This document shows positions 7,873 to 17,108 of a stretch of DNA of 64,000 nt, piece by piece. Source of the DNA: Streptococcus mitis (GTDB taxonomy: Bacteria; Bacillota; Bacilli; Lactobacillales; Streptococcaceae). The notes under the pieces are model-generated. The model did no database searches. It was not told the origin of the DNA and saw nothing but the letters and a program-made list of their open reading frames with translations. Location of the stretch: positions 880,001-944,000 of the forward strand of contig CP014326.1 in the NCBI GenBank assembly GCA_001560895.1. The letters are read 5' to 3'. Position 1 is the first letter of the stretch; the number at the start of each line of letters is the position of its first letter. A program made the position numbers and the translations under genes.

Positions 7873-8250
7873 GTGAAGATTCGGATGCGAAATACGATTC
7901 AATTTGATGAACAGTTGGAAGTGATTGACCAACTCTATGATGTTGAAGTGCACGAAAAGGGAGATTATAGCTACCTGCTTTTTTATAATGAGGAAAAGGA
8001 AAAAGTAGTGATTAAATTTCATGGTCAAGAACTTGTGATGAGCCGATTTTCCAATCCCAAGACCATTATGCGCTTTCTAAAGGATAGCGATAGTTTAGCC
8101 TATATTCCTACACCTATGGGCATGCAGGAGTTTATCATCCAAACGAATCGTTATCAAGTGGATGGACAAAAGATCTATTTAGACTATCAATTACAAAATC
8201 AAGAGGGACAACTCTTTGCCAGCTATCACTTGGAAATTACTTGGGGTTAG
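7873..8250 (+). CDS. DUF1934 domain protein (YwiB-like)
   Basis: A 125-residue soluble protein starting at GTG 7873, which follows AAGAAAGAGGA. The sequence predicts an all-beta barrel like the lipocalin-type fold of YwiB proteins, ending in a beta-rich stretch (IYLDYQLQNQEGQLFASYHLEI). Its function is not known. It is divergent from the HD-domain gene, and an extended -10 (TTGGTAAAAT) lies between the two. The next gene, ylxM, has its own promoter. Confidence 0.8.
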   Translation: MKIRMRNTIQFDEQLEVIDQLYDVEVHEKGDYSYLLFYNEEKEKVVIKFHGQELVMSRFSNPKTIMRFLKDSDSLAYIPTPMGMQEFIIQTNRYQVDGQKIYLDYQLQNQEGQLFASYHLEITWG

Positions 8251-8327
8251 TCTCTTGTCTTTTTCAAATTTACCTGACTATCTTCTTAGAGTGACTTCCT
8301 AGTGTGGTAGATTAGGCTATTTTTTGG

Positions 8328-8333
8328 TATAAT
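8328..8333 (+). promoter_or_regulatory. Extended -10 promoter of ylxM, seven bases before the ATG
   Basis: TGG precedes TATAAT at 8328-8333; the initiation codon is at 8341. No Shine-Dalgarno sequence exists between them, so the transcript should be leaderless or nearly so. Confidence 0.6.
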
Positions 8334-8340
8334 AAAAGTT

Positions 8341-8673
8341 ATGGAAATCGAAAAAACCAATCGTATGAATGCGCTCTTTGAATTTTATGCAGCGCTTTTG
8401 ACAGACAAGCAAATGAACTACATAGAGCTCTACTACGCTGATGATTACAGCCTTGCCGAGATAGCTGAGGAGTTTGGAGTTAGTCGTCAGGCTGTCTATG
8501 ACAATATCAAGCGAACAGAAAAGATTCTGGAAGATTATGAGATGAAATTGCACATGTACTCGGACTACATTGTCCGCAGTCAGATTTTTGATCAGATTTT
8601 GGAGCGCTATCCCAAGGATGACTTTCTGCAGGAGCAGATAGAAATTTTAACAAGCATTGATAATAGAGAATAA
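8341..8673 (+). CDS. ylxM: YlxM-family helix-turn-helix protein of the SRP locus
   Basis: A 110-residue all-helical protein with a sigma-70 region 4-like helix-turn-helix: [20 protein letters not shown]. YlxM proteins (p13) are encoded with ffh in Gram-positive bacteria and in streptococci modulate the signal recognition particle. It lies 11 bp upstream of ffh and is certainly cotranscribed with it. The ATG has no ribosome binding site, and the extended -10 lies only seven bases upstream, which suggests leaderless translation. Confidence 0.92.
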
Positions 8674-8684
8674 GAGGAAGAAAA

Positions 8685-10256
8685 ATGGCATTTGAAAGTT
8701 TAACAGAACGTTTACAGAACGTCTTTAAAAATCTACGTAAAAAAGGAAAAATCTCTGAATCTGATGTCCAAGAGGCAACCAAAGAAATTCGCTTGGCCTT
8801 GCTTGAGGCCGACGTTGCCTTGCCTGTTGTAAAGGACTTTATCAAGAAAGTTCGTGAGCGTGCAGTCGGACATGAGGTCATTGATACCCTTAATCCAGCG
8901 CAACAGATTATTAAAATCGTTGATGAGGAACTGACAGCTGTTTTAGGTTCTGACACAGCGGAGATTATCAAGTCACCTAAGATTCCTACAATCATCATGA
9001 TGGTTGGTTTGCAGGGCGCTGGTAAAACAACTTTTGCTGGTAAATTGGCCAACAAACTCAAGAAGGAAGAAAATGCTCGTCCATTGATGATTGCAGCGGA
9101 TATCTATCGTCCAGCTGCCATTGATCAGCTTAAGACCTTGGGGCAACAAATTGATGTGCCTGTTTTTGCACTTGGGACAGAGGTTCCAGCTGTTGAGATT
9201 GTACGTCAAGGTTTGGAACAAGCCCAAGCCAATCACAACGACTATGTCTTGATTGATACGGCAGGTCGTTTGCAGATTGATGAGCTTTTGATGAATGAGC
9301 TTCGTGACGTGAAAGCCTTGGCTCAGCCAAATGAAATCCTGCTTGTCGTTGATGCCATGATTGGTCAAGAAGCGGCTAATGTTGCGCGTGAGTTCAATGC
9401 TCAGTTAGAAGTCACTGGGGTGATCCTTACTAAGATTGATGGGGATACTCGTGGTGGTGCGGCTCTATCTGTTCGTCATATTACTGGTAAACCAATCAAG
9501 TTCACTGGTACAGGTGAAAAGATTACGGACATTGAAACCTTCCACCCAGACCGTATGTCTAGCCGTATCCTTGGTATGGGGGATATGCTCACTCTGATTG
9601 AGAAAGCTTCTCAGGAATACGATGAGCAAAAAGCCCTTGAAATGGCTGAGAAGATGCGTGAAAACACCTTTGATTTCAATGATTTCATCGATCAGTTGGA
9701 TCAGGTGCAAAACATGGGACCAATGGAAGACTTGCTCAAGATGATTCCAGGTATGGCCAACAATCCAGCCCTTCAAAATATGAAGGTGGATGAGCGTCAG
9801 ATTGCGCGCAAACGTGCCATTGTGTCTTCTATGACGCCTGAAGAGCGTGAAAATCCAGATTTGTTAAATCCAAGCCGTCGCCGTCGTATCGCTGCAGGTT
9901 CTGGAAATACCTTTGTCGAAGTTAATAAATTCATCAAAGACTTTAACCAAGCTAAACAGCTTATGCAGGGTGTTATGTCTGGCGATATGAACAAGATGAT
10001 GAAGCAAATGGGAATCAATCCAAACAACCTTCCAAAAAATATGCCAAATATGGGAGGAATGGATATGTCTGCCCTTGAAGGAATGATGGGACAAGGTGGT
10101 ATGCCTGACTTGTCAGCTCTTGGTGGAGCAGGAATGCCAGATATGAGCCAGATGTTTGGTGGCGGACTCAAAGGTAAAATCGGTGAATTTGCCATGAAAC
10201 AGTCTATGAAACGCATGGCTAACAAAATGAAAAAAGCAAAGAAGAAACGCAAGTAA
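8685..10256 (+). CDS. ffh: Signal recognition particle protein Ffh (SRP54)
   Basis: A 523-residue SRP GTPase, complete. N domain at residues 1-90; G domain with GLQGAGKTT (108-116), DTAGRLQ and TKIDGDTRGG; then a methionine-rich M domain from about 300, with long Met/Gly runs (MGGMDM, MMGQGGMPDL) and a basic tail. Ffh with 4.5S RNA binds signal sequences on the ribosome and delivers nascent membrane proteins to FtsY, also encoded in this window. The gene starts after AAGAGGAAG and ends at a strong terminator. Confidence 0.98.
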   Translation: MAFESLTERLQNVFKNLRKKGKISESDVQEATKEIRLALLEADVALPVVKDFIKKVRERAVGHEVIDTLNPAQQIIKIVDEELTAVLGSDTAEIIKSPKIPTIIMMVGLQGAGKTTFAGKLANKLKKEENARPLMIAADIYRPAAIDQLKTLGQQIDVPVFALGTEVPAVEIVRQGLEQAQANHNDYVLIDTAGRLQIDELLMNELRDVKALAQPNEILLVVDAMIGQEAANVAREFNAQLEVTGVILTKIDGDTRGGAALSVRHITGKPIKFTGTGEKITDIETFHPDRMSSRILGMGDMLTLIEKASQEYDEQKALEMAEKMRENTFDFNDFIDQLDQVQNMGPMEDLLKMIPGMANNPALQNMKVDERQIARKRAIVSSMTPEERENPDLLNPSRRRRIAAGSGNTFVEVNKFIKDFNQAKQLMQGVMSGDMNKMMKQMGINPNNLPKNMPNMGGMDMSALEGMMGQGGMPDLSALGGAGMPDMSQMFGGGLKGKIGEFAMKQSMKRMANKMKKAKKKRK

Positions 10257-10260
10257 GACA

Positions 10261-10288
10261 AAGGAAGGCCGCAGGGCTTTCCTTTTTT
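10261..10288 (+). terminator. Terminator of ylxM-ffh
   Basis: GGAAGGCC pairs with GGCTTTCC (one G-U) around GCAG, followed by six T. It marks the left border of the defence island. Confidence 0.9.
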
Positions 10289-10326
10289 GGAAAGAAGAAA
10301 AAGGTCTATTTTGAATCTGCAAAGAA

Positions 10327-10335
10327 TGATATAAT
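10327..10335 (+). promoter_or_regulatory. Extended -10 promoter of the defence island
   Basis: TGATATAAT forms an extended -10 at 10327-10335. No good -35 is present at 17 bp; a weak TCTATT lies at 10305. The ATG of the helicase is at 10364 after AGGGAGGA. Confidence 0.5.
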
Positions 10336-10363
10336 AGTAGAAATAGTCTAACAGGGAGGAATT

Positions 10364-13300
10364 ATGGAAATTGATAATAGATCAATTTGTCTTGGAGATG
10401 AGTTAAAGAAAGAATTGAAATCAGAAAGCCGAGTCAAGATTGCAGCAGCAACCTTTTCTATGTTTGCTTATCAGCAGTTGAAAGAGGAATTGGAGAATAT
10501 TGAAGAGTTGAAATTTATTTTCACAAATCCGACTTTTGTAACAGATGAAACAAAAACAGATTTCCGTGAATATACGATACCCAAAAAAGAACGGGAACAA
10601 TCGATCTTTGGTGGCAAGTATGAACTGAAATTGATGAATGAGCTGACCCAAAAAGCGATTGCTCGTGAATGTGCTGATTGGATCCGAAGAAAAGCGCAAT
10701 TTAAGTCTATTAATATTGAAACAGATGAAATGCCAAATGGTATTCGAATTGAAAATGCGGATGATGTAGTGGCAGTAGATCGTTTGAAAAACTTTGATCG
10801 CAAAGAATTAGGATATGAGGTCTCTCTATTTAAAACGAGTAGAAACCTCTATCATGCACCACTTAGTTTAAATTATTTAGATGAATTTGATAATCTTTGG
10901 GAAGAAGAGGATTATTTTCGTGATGTTACTGAAGAGTTTTTGGAGAATTTAAACCTAGCTCACAAAGAACATTCACCTGAGTTCATTTACTATGTGATGC
11001 TATATAATTTATTCAATGAATTTTTAGAAGATATCAATGAAGACTTTTTACCAAATGAAGGGGTTGGTTATAAAGAAAGTAAGATTTGGGGGCTGTTATA
11101 TGATTTCCAAAAGGATGCAGTGAAATCGATCATTTCTAAATTAGAAAAATTTAATGGATGTATTCTAGCGGATTCGGTTGGTCTAGGGAAGACTTATACA
11201 GCTTTAGCGGTCATGACTTATTATGCTTATCGAGGCAAACGTATTTTAGTACTTTGTCCTAAAAAGTTAGAAAATAACTGGAATATGTATCGTCATGATT
11301 ATGTAAATAATCCAATTTATGATAGACATTTGCTTTATGATGTCCTTTATCATACAGACCTCAGTAGAGATAAAGGGCACTCTAATGGAATTGATTTGGC
11401 CTTAAATAATTGGCATACTTATGATTTGGTTGTCATTGATGAGTCCCATAATTTTAGAAATGGAGGCTCTAGCGAAAATGACTTATCCGAGGGGAGAGAA
11501 AATCGATACAGCCGTTTAATGAATCGCATCATAAAGTCCGGTGTCCCTACAAAGGTACTCATGCTATCAGCCACACCTGTTAATAATCGTTTTAATGATT
11601 TGAAAAATCAAATTGCTCTAGCCTATGAAGGTGATACGGATCAAATTGATAGTAAATTAGAAACCAAATCATCTATAAATGATATTTTCAGAAACGCTCA
11701 ATCTGCTTATAATAAGTGGGCTGACCTACCTGCAGAAGAGAGAACAACAGATAAACTATTATCTACATTAGATTTTGATTTCTTTAAAGTACTAGATAGT
11801 GTAACAATAGCTAGAAGTAGAAAACATATTCGCGAATTTTATGATAGAGAAGCTATTGGGGAGTTTCCACAGCGCTTAAAACCTCTTAATTTTGAACCTG
11901 ATTTAACAGTTTCAAATCTTGGGATTACCTATAAAAAATTATATCACTTGCTTGATAAACTACAGTTGACTATCTATCAACCTTCAATACATATCTACCC
12001 ATCAAAGAGAGCTAAATACGATAAAAGTAAAGAAGGAAAAATGGGGAATTTAACTCAGTTTGGTCGTGAGTCTGGTATCAAAAAACTGATGATGATTAAC
12101 CTGCTCAAACGTTTAGAAAGTTCTGTTGCAGCTTTTCGATATACTTTAATAGACGTTGTAAAAGATTATGTAGAAAAGACATTAAAGGCTATCGAGGAAT
12201 ATGAATTGACAGGCTTGGATTATCTATCTGTTGATCCGAACTTTGATGAAGATGATTTTGATTTGGAAGATAGTAATTTCGAGTTTTCTATCGGTAAGAA
12301 AAATCGGATTTCTCTACAAGATATGGATTATCGTAGTTGGAAGGTCGAGTTAGAACAAGATTTTGCAGTATTGACAGAGCTAGAAAATATAATCAGTAAA
12401 ATAACACCACAAGAAGACCAAAAACTTCAGACTCTTTTTACCTTGATAGATGAGAAACTAAAAAATCCAATCAATGCTGGCAATAAAAAATTGATCATTT
12501 TCTCCGCATTTGCGACAACAACGAACTACCTTTATAAACATATTAGTCAGTATGTCTTGGATAAGTATGGTCTCTACACTGCTCAGATTTCAGGTACAAA
12601 AGGTTTTGCAACAACTCTGGAAACTAAAAATAAAGATCTCAATTCGTTACTAACTTATTTCTCTCCTAAATCAAAATCTCGTGATGTTCTGTTTCCTGGT
12701 GATGAGAGTGAGATTGATCTTTTAATCGCAACAGATGTGATTTCCGAAGGTCAAAACTTGCAAGATGCAGATATGATGGTTAATTACGATATCCATTGGA
12801 ATCCTGTCCGTATTGTTCAACGATTTGGTCGTGTGGATCGAATTGGTAGTCGAAATAAATACATTCAATTGGTTAACTTTTGGCCGAACCTTGAGTTAGA
12901 TGAGTATATAGATCTCAAGTCTAGGGTTGAATCTAGAATGAAGATTTCTGTCTTGACTTCAACAGCAGATGATAACGTTTTATCTAGTGAAGAAATAGAG
13001 GATAATAATTACCGAAGAAAACAATTAGAACGTCTTAGAGATGAAGTGGTCGATCTAGAGGAGATGAATGATGGTATTTCCATTATGGATTTAGGATTAG
13101 AAGATTATCGTATGGACCTTCTCAAGTATTTGGAAGAACATCCTGAGTTAGAAAGAGTTCCAAAAGGATTGCAAGCTATTTTACCTGCCTCCAATAAAGA
13201 ATCAGAAGGTGTCATTTTCGTCCTAAAAAACAAAGAACAGTTAAAAGGAAAAAATAATCAGAATCAGCTTCACCCATATTATATCCTCTACATCAATAAA

Positions 13301-13621
13301 AATGGAGAATTACTGTTATCTCCATCTGAAAGCAAGAAAATATTAGAACACCTCAGTAGCATTTGTCGGGGTCAAAGTAAGCCATTAAGTCAAGTAGTAG
13401 ACAAGTTTAATCGTCAAACAAAAGACGGTAAAGAAATGGTTGTTTATTCCGAATTGCTTCAAGAGGCAATTGATCAATTAATGGAACATGATCAGATTTC
13501 AACGATGGATGCCCTATTTAACTTTGGATCTGTTGATTTGATGAATACGAGCATTGAGGGAATGGATGATTTTGAGCTAATTTGTTTCTTCATATTGATG
13601 AAAGGAGATTCTGATGATTAA
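10364..13621 (+). CDS. SNF2-type helicase with a phospholipase D-like N-terminus, defence island
   Basis: A 1085-residue protein. Residues 1-150 resemble the PLD-like domain found before many defence helicases (ending near KTSRNLYHAPLSLNYLD), without a clear HKD motif. The helicase core follows: ADSVGLGKTYTA (Walker A, about residue 268), VVIDESHNFRN (DEAH-like box), LMLSATPVNN (motif III), and the second lobe with ATDVISEGQNLQDAD and VQRFGRVDRIGS (motif VI). Such proteins translocate along DNA. The gene overlaps the next one by 8 bp, so the two are translationally coupled. It sits between a terminator after ffh and a type III methyltransferase gene, so a role in phage defence is likely; its direct activity is unknown. 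Confidence 0.85.
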   Translation: MEIDNRSICLGDELKKELKSESRVKIAAATFSMFAYQQLKEELENIEELKFIFTNPTFVTDETKTDFREYTIPKKEREQSIFGGKYELKLMNELTQKAIARECADWIRRKAQFKSINIETDEMPNGIRIENADDVVAVDRLKNFDRKELGYEVSLFKTSRNLYHAPLSLNYLDEFDNLWEEEDYFRDVTEEFLENLNLAHKEHSPEFIYYVMLYNLFNEFLEDINEDFLPNEGVGYKESKIWGLLYDFQKDAVKSIISKLEKFNGCILADSVGLGKTYTALAVMTYYAYRGKRILVLCPKKLENNWNMYRHDYVNNPIYDRHLLYDVLYHTDLSRDKGHSNGIDLALNNWHTYDLVVIDESHNFRNGGSSENDLSEGRENRYSRLMNRIIKSGVPTKVLMLSATPVNNRFNDLKNQIALAYEGDTDQIDSKLETKSSINDIFRNAQSAYNKWADLPAEERTTDKLLSTLDFDFFKVLDSVTIARSRKHIREFYDREAIGEFPQRLKPLNFEPDLTVSNLGITYKKLYHLLDKLQLTIYQPSIHIYPSKRAKYDKSKEGKMGNLTQFGRESGIKKLMMINLLKRLESSVAAFRYTLIDVVKDYVEKTLKAIEEYELTGLDYLSVDPNFDEDDFDLEDSNFEFSIGKKNRISLQDMDYRSWKVELEQDFAVLTELENIISKITPQEDQKLQTLFTLIDEKLKNPINAGNKKLIIFSAFATTTNYLYKHISQYVLDKYGLYTAQISGTKGFATTLETKNKDLNSLLTYFSPKSKSRDVLFPGDESEIDLLIATDVISEGQNLQDADMMVNYDIHWNPVRIVQRFGRVDRIGSRNKYIQLVNFWPNLELDEYIDLKSRVESRMKISVLTSTADDNVLSSEEIEDNNYRRKQLERLRDEVVDLEEMNDGISIMDLGLEDYRMDLLKYLEEHPELERVPKGLQAILPASNKESEGVIFVLKNKEQLKGKNNQNQLHPYYILYINKNGELLLSPSESKKILEHLSSICRGQSKPLSQVVDKFNRQTKDGKEMVVYSELLQEAIDQLMEHDQISTMDALFNFGSVDLMNTSIEGMDDFELICFFILMKGDSDD

Positions 13622-14297
13622 ATTTCCATCCTATACAGCCTTATCAAAACCTCACCTTCTATATCGTCCTCATAAAAAGGGAAATAGTGATTTTTTTGAT
13701 AATCTTAATGTTTCTGTAAAAGAAAAGAAAGAATTAAGAGAACAGATTAGAGCAATTCAAATTACTCATCAGATTGATACAAGTACCACTAATATTCCTG
13801 CTGGGAAAAAAGTGAAGCAAATCATGGTTTTAGAGATAGAACTCGAACAAATGGATGTTTCGTTCACTTTATTAGAACAGCTAGATATAAGATTAGGGAT
13901 TTACACAGCTTTTGTATTAAAATATCCACAAGATCAAGAAGAACTTCTTATTCATTATAAAGAGCCTTTAAGTCAAGAAAAGGATGGCAAGCACTTTAAG
14001 ATTGTTCGTCGCTTTCAGACGCGTGATGATGTAAGCATTGAATTTGAGGGAAATGATTTAGATGATGTCTATGAGAGTCTTGTAAAAGAAACTGGTAAGA
14101 AAGAGCTACAAGTTTTAGAAACAAGTAATCTTAGGAACTCTATTGATCTCAGTGACCAATTAGATAAATTAGAGAAAAAGGCTCAACAGTTAAAGAAAAA
14201 GATGTACTCTGAAAAATCAATGAGAAAACAAATAGAAATAAAAAGAGAATATCAGGCTACATTGAAAGAAATAGAAGCTTTAAAGAAGCAAAATTGA
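13614..14297 (+). CDS. DUF4391 domain protein of the defence island
   Basis: A 227-residue protein with a predicted C-terminal coiled coil (DQLDKLEKKAQQLKKKMYS). The central part is a mixed alpha/beta domain of the DUF4391 type, which I recall as a regular neighbour of SNF2 helicases and type III methyltransferase genes. No catalytic motif is evident. It overlaps the helicase stop codon. It may act as an adaptor between the helicase and the modification subunits; that is inference from position only. Confidence 0.65.
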   Translation: MIKFPSYTALSKPHLLYRPHKKGNSDFFDNLNVSVKEKKELREQIRAIQITHQIDTSTTNIPAGKKVKQIMVLEIELEQMDVSFTLLEQLDIRLGIYTAFVLKYPQDQEELLIHYKEPLSQEKDGKHFKIVRRFQTRDDVSIEFEGNDLDDVYESLVKETGKKELQVLETSNLRNSIDLSDQLDKLEKKAQQLKKKMYSEKSMRKQIEIKREYQATLKEIEALKKQN

Positions 14298-14580
14298 CTG
14301 TAGGTTCTGGATAAGGAAAATCAGGATTTAGGATTACCAGATCATATATTAGGGCAATCATCAGATAAAGATTTTTATGTGATGATGATTTAAAATAATA
14401 AATATAAAGAAAAATCAGAAATTGAGATTAGGGAACTCTTTTGATTTCAACCTCTATTTTTGATAGAATGAAGCTGTAATTTATTAAAAATTAAGCAATA
14501 CAAAAATAGGATAAGCCAACTTAATTTTTTTATAAAATTAAAATTACAAAAGCTTGACAAAGCTAAGAAAGGATACTACC
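14298..14580 (+). other. Intergenic spacer with a gene remnant and the mod promoter
   Basis: The first 95 bases keep a short open frame after the DUF4391 stop (LDKENQDLGLPDHILG and a few more residues, stop near 14391) without a start codon, perhaps a decayed gene end. Further on, TTGATT (14441-14446) and TAGAAT (14464-14469) with a 17-bp spacer form a good promoter for mod. GAAAGGA at 14567-14573 is the mod ribosome binding site. Confidence 0.5.
14441..14469 (+). promoter_or_regulatory. Promoter of the mod-SLATT-res-CFI operon
   Basis: TTGATT, a 17-bp spacer and TAGAAT, about 110 bp before the mod start codon. Confidence 0.6.
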
Positions 14581-16490
14581 ATGAGCACAGCACAGCACAG
14601 CACACAGGTGAAAACTCTGGACTTGAGAAATTAAATCTCACTTCAAAAGATGTTTTTACAGATAATATTTCAAAAATTGGTCAACTTTTTCCTGAAGTTC
14701 TGACGGAAAAAAGGGATGAATACGGCAGATTACGTCCTGCGATTGACTTTGAGAAGCTAAAACAGTTTTTATCAGAGGAAATTGTGGATGGTCGAGAATC
14801 CTATGAGTTTACTTGGGTTGGAAAGCGTGAAGCTATCGCAGAAGCTGGGCGACTAACTACCAAAACCTTAAGACCAGATCTTGATGAAAGTGTTGACTTT
14901 GAAAACAGTGAAAATATCTTTATTACTGGGGATAATTTAGAAGTCTTGAAAATCTTACAAGAATCCTATCTAGGAAAAATCGATATGATTTATATCGATC
15001 CACCCTATAATACTGGAAAAGACTTTGTATACTCTGATAAGTTCCAAAAAACAGATGAAGAGTTGAAGGAAGAGATGGAACTTTTGGATGAAGAAGGACG
15101 CCAGGTCGTTGGGCTTACCAAAAATGAAAAAACTTCGGCTCGTTACCACTCAGACTGGCTCAATATGATGTATCCACGTCTCCGTCTAGCACGTAATCTC
15201 CTCAAGGATTCAGGTGTTATTTTTATCTCTATTGATGATAATGAACAAGCTAATCTGAAAGCTATCTGTGATGAGATATTTGGTGAAGAAAGTTATATTG
15301 GTGAAGCTATTTGGAAACGAAAGGTTTTTGATAATAATGATCACCTGCCTTCTCTTCATGAGTACGTAACAATATATTCTAAGGGTGAAAATGATAAATT
15401 TGATTTTAATCTTTTACCGAGAAGTGAGAAACAATTAGCACAATATAATCTTGATGATGGGGATGGAAAAGGGAAGTATAAATTAGAAAAACTAACAGCA
15501 CCAACAGCTGGAGGTAGGTATTCAGTAGCAACAGACTTCATTATTGTTAATCCTAAAACGGGACAAGAGTATAGATCTAATACGGGGAATTGGCGATTTG
15601 GTAAAGAAACTATTAAAGAAATGATCAATCGTGAAGAAATTAATTTTGATAGTAGTCTTCCTAGATACAAATTATATCTAAATAAAGTTAAGGAAGGCGT
15701 CGCGCCAAATTCCTTCTGGGATGAACTGGAAAAGAATTTACACGCTGCAAAACAAATTCAGGAGTTATTTGGTATAAAAATGTTCGATACTCCGAAGCCG
15801 ACTGGATTGATTAAACATATTTTAACAATATCAACAAAAAAAGATTCTGTTATCCTCGATTTCTTCGGTGGTTCTGGTACTACAGCTGATGCAGTCATGC
15901 AACTGAATGCTGAAGATGGTGGAAATCGTAAGTTTATCCTGTGTACGTTGGATGAGGAAGTAGCTGATAAGTCTGCTGCTAAAGAAGCAGGTTATGAAAC
16001 CATTGACCAAATTTCACGTGAGCGGATTCGTCGTGCTGCTGCCAAGATTCAGGAGGAGCATCCAGAGTTGGTTGGCAAGCAAGATTTTGGTTTTAAAGCT
16101 TACAAACTAGATTCTTCTAATTTCAAAGATGTATCTGCCCGTCCAGACCAATTTGTTCAAACAGATCTTTTCGATAGTGTATCCAATATCAAGGAAGGAC
16201 GTACTGGCCTTGACTTACTTTTCCAAGTTATGCTGACATGGGGAATGGAACTGTCACTAGCCATTGATATGGAGAAAGTAGCAGGAGCAGAAGTCTATGA
16301 CGTAGATCAAGGATCACTCATGGCTTGTTTTGAAGATGAAATATCAGAAGAAGTTATCCGTCATATCGCTCAAGCACAACCACTCCGTGCCGTTTTCCGT
16401 GATAGCTCATTTGCCAATTCAGCAGATAAGATTAACGTAAGTGAAATCTTCAAAGAATTGTCACCTCATACAAAAGTGAAGGTGGTGTAG
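14581..16490 (+). CDS. mod: Type III DNA methyltransferase Mod, phase-variable and OFF in this copy
   Basis: Beta-class N6-adenine methyltransferase of type III systems. Catalytic DPPYNTGKDF comes first, then a variable target-recognition region (about 15300-15780), then the AdoMet motif DFFGGSGTTADA. The natural start is ATG 14581 after GAAAGGA, followed at once by four AGCAC units. In this copy the ATG frame ends at TAA 14632-14634, while the Mod frame, open from before the repeats, has no start codon upstream of GTG 14784. Loss of one repeat would join the frames and give MSTAQHTGENSGLEK at the N-terminus, continuing into the conserved NISKIGQLFPEVL. The product from GTG 14784 would lack about 67 residues. 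Mod recognises and methylates the site for both modification and restriction. Confidence 0.9.
14584..14603 (+). repeat. Four AGCAC repeats controlling mod phase variation
   Basis: Four perfect AGCAC units directly follow the start codon. Being 5 bp long, each gain or loss shifts the frame. Counts of three or six put the gene in frame, counts of four (present) or five do not. Confidence 0.9.
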
Positions 16491-16493
16491 GAT

Positions 16494-17108
16494 ATGAGTT
16501 TTAATAAAAATGTCAAAAATAGTAATCTTGATAAGCTTGATGAAATGATTCAAGATGAAATTAGAAAACTAAAAATAGTTAGACGAGCTCGTATTTTGGC
16601 TAGTGAACGACTTGGGGGATATGCTAGTAAGTGGGACATGTATTTACTTTTGATGGCTATTTTATCTAGTGCCTTATTAGTTATTTCATTGATAGTTCCA
16701 AATGAAGGCTTGATAAAAAAAGTAGTTTCAGGATGTTTTTCCATGTATACAGTTATCATTCAATATTATGTGTCCACATTAAACTATAGAGAACGTGCTT
16801 TGAAATTCCATTATCACCATATAGAAATTAATAAACTTAAAGAATCACTTCAATGGTTATCTCTACAAGGTTATAATTTTAAAAAGAAGAATGCTAAATT
16901 TAAAGTTATAGTAGAAAAATATAATCTTATTCTTCAGCAACAAGAAAATCATAGTGAGTACGATTATCATAGAGCAAAGTGTAAAGAAATTAGACAGTTA
17001 GATTTTAGTATGGATAATATTTTTGTAAATATTCAACCGATTGTTATTATCTTATTTATTCTTAGTTACTTGTTCTTGGGAGGTATTTGCAATGAGATTA
17101 CAATTTAA
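16494..17108 (+). CDS. SLATT-type membrane protein inside the type III operon
   Basis: A 204-residue protein with two adjacent membrane segments (LLLMAILSSALLVISLIV and a second around VSGCFSMYTVIIQYYVSTL), a long charged helical part, and a third hydrophobic segment at the end (VIILFILSYLFLGG). This two-helix hairpin plus helical region matches SLATT domains, which are predicted pore-forming effectors in nucleotide-signalling and other defence systems. It starts 4 bp after mod and overlaps res by 17 bp, so it is an integral operon member. Its activating signal is not visible. SLATT assignment is by topology. Confidence 0.65.
   Translation: MSFNKNVKNSNLDKLDEMIQDEIRKLKIVRRARILASERLGGYASKWDMYLLLMAILSSALLVISLIVPNEGLIKKVVSGCFSMYTVIIQYYVSTLNYRERALKFHYHHIEINKLKESLQWLSLQGYNFKKKNAKFKVIVEKYNLILQQQENHSEYDYHRAKCKEIRQLDFSMDNIFVNIQPIVIILFILSYLFLGGICNEITI

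Noticed and set aside
8507..10322. Several minus-strand frames opposite ffh
   Set aside because: They mirror the ffh codons, which explain the region completely, and have no start signals.
17041..17091. Longer res start inside the SLATT gene
   Set aside because: The extra 17 codons are the SLATT coding region in another frame; ATG 17092 has a GGGAGGT site and matches Res N-termini.
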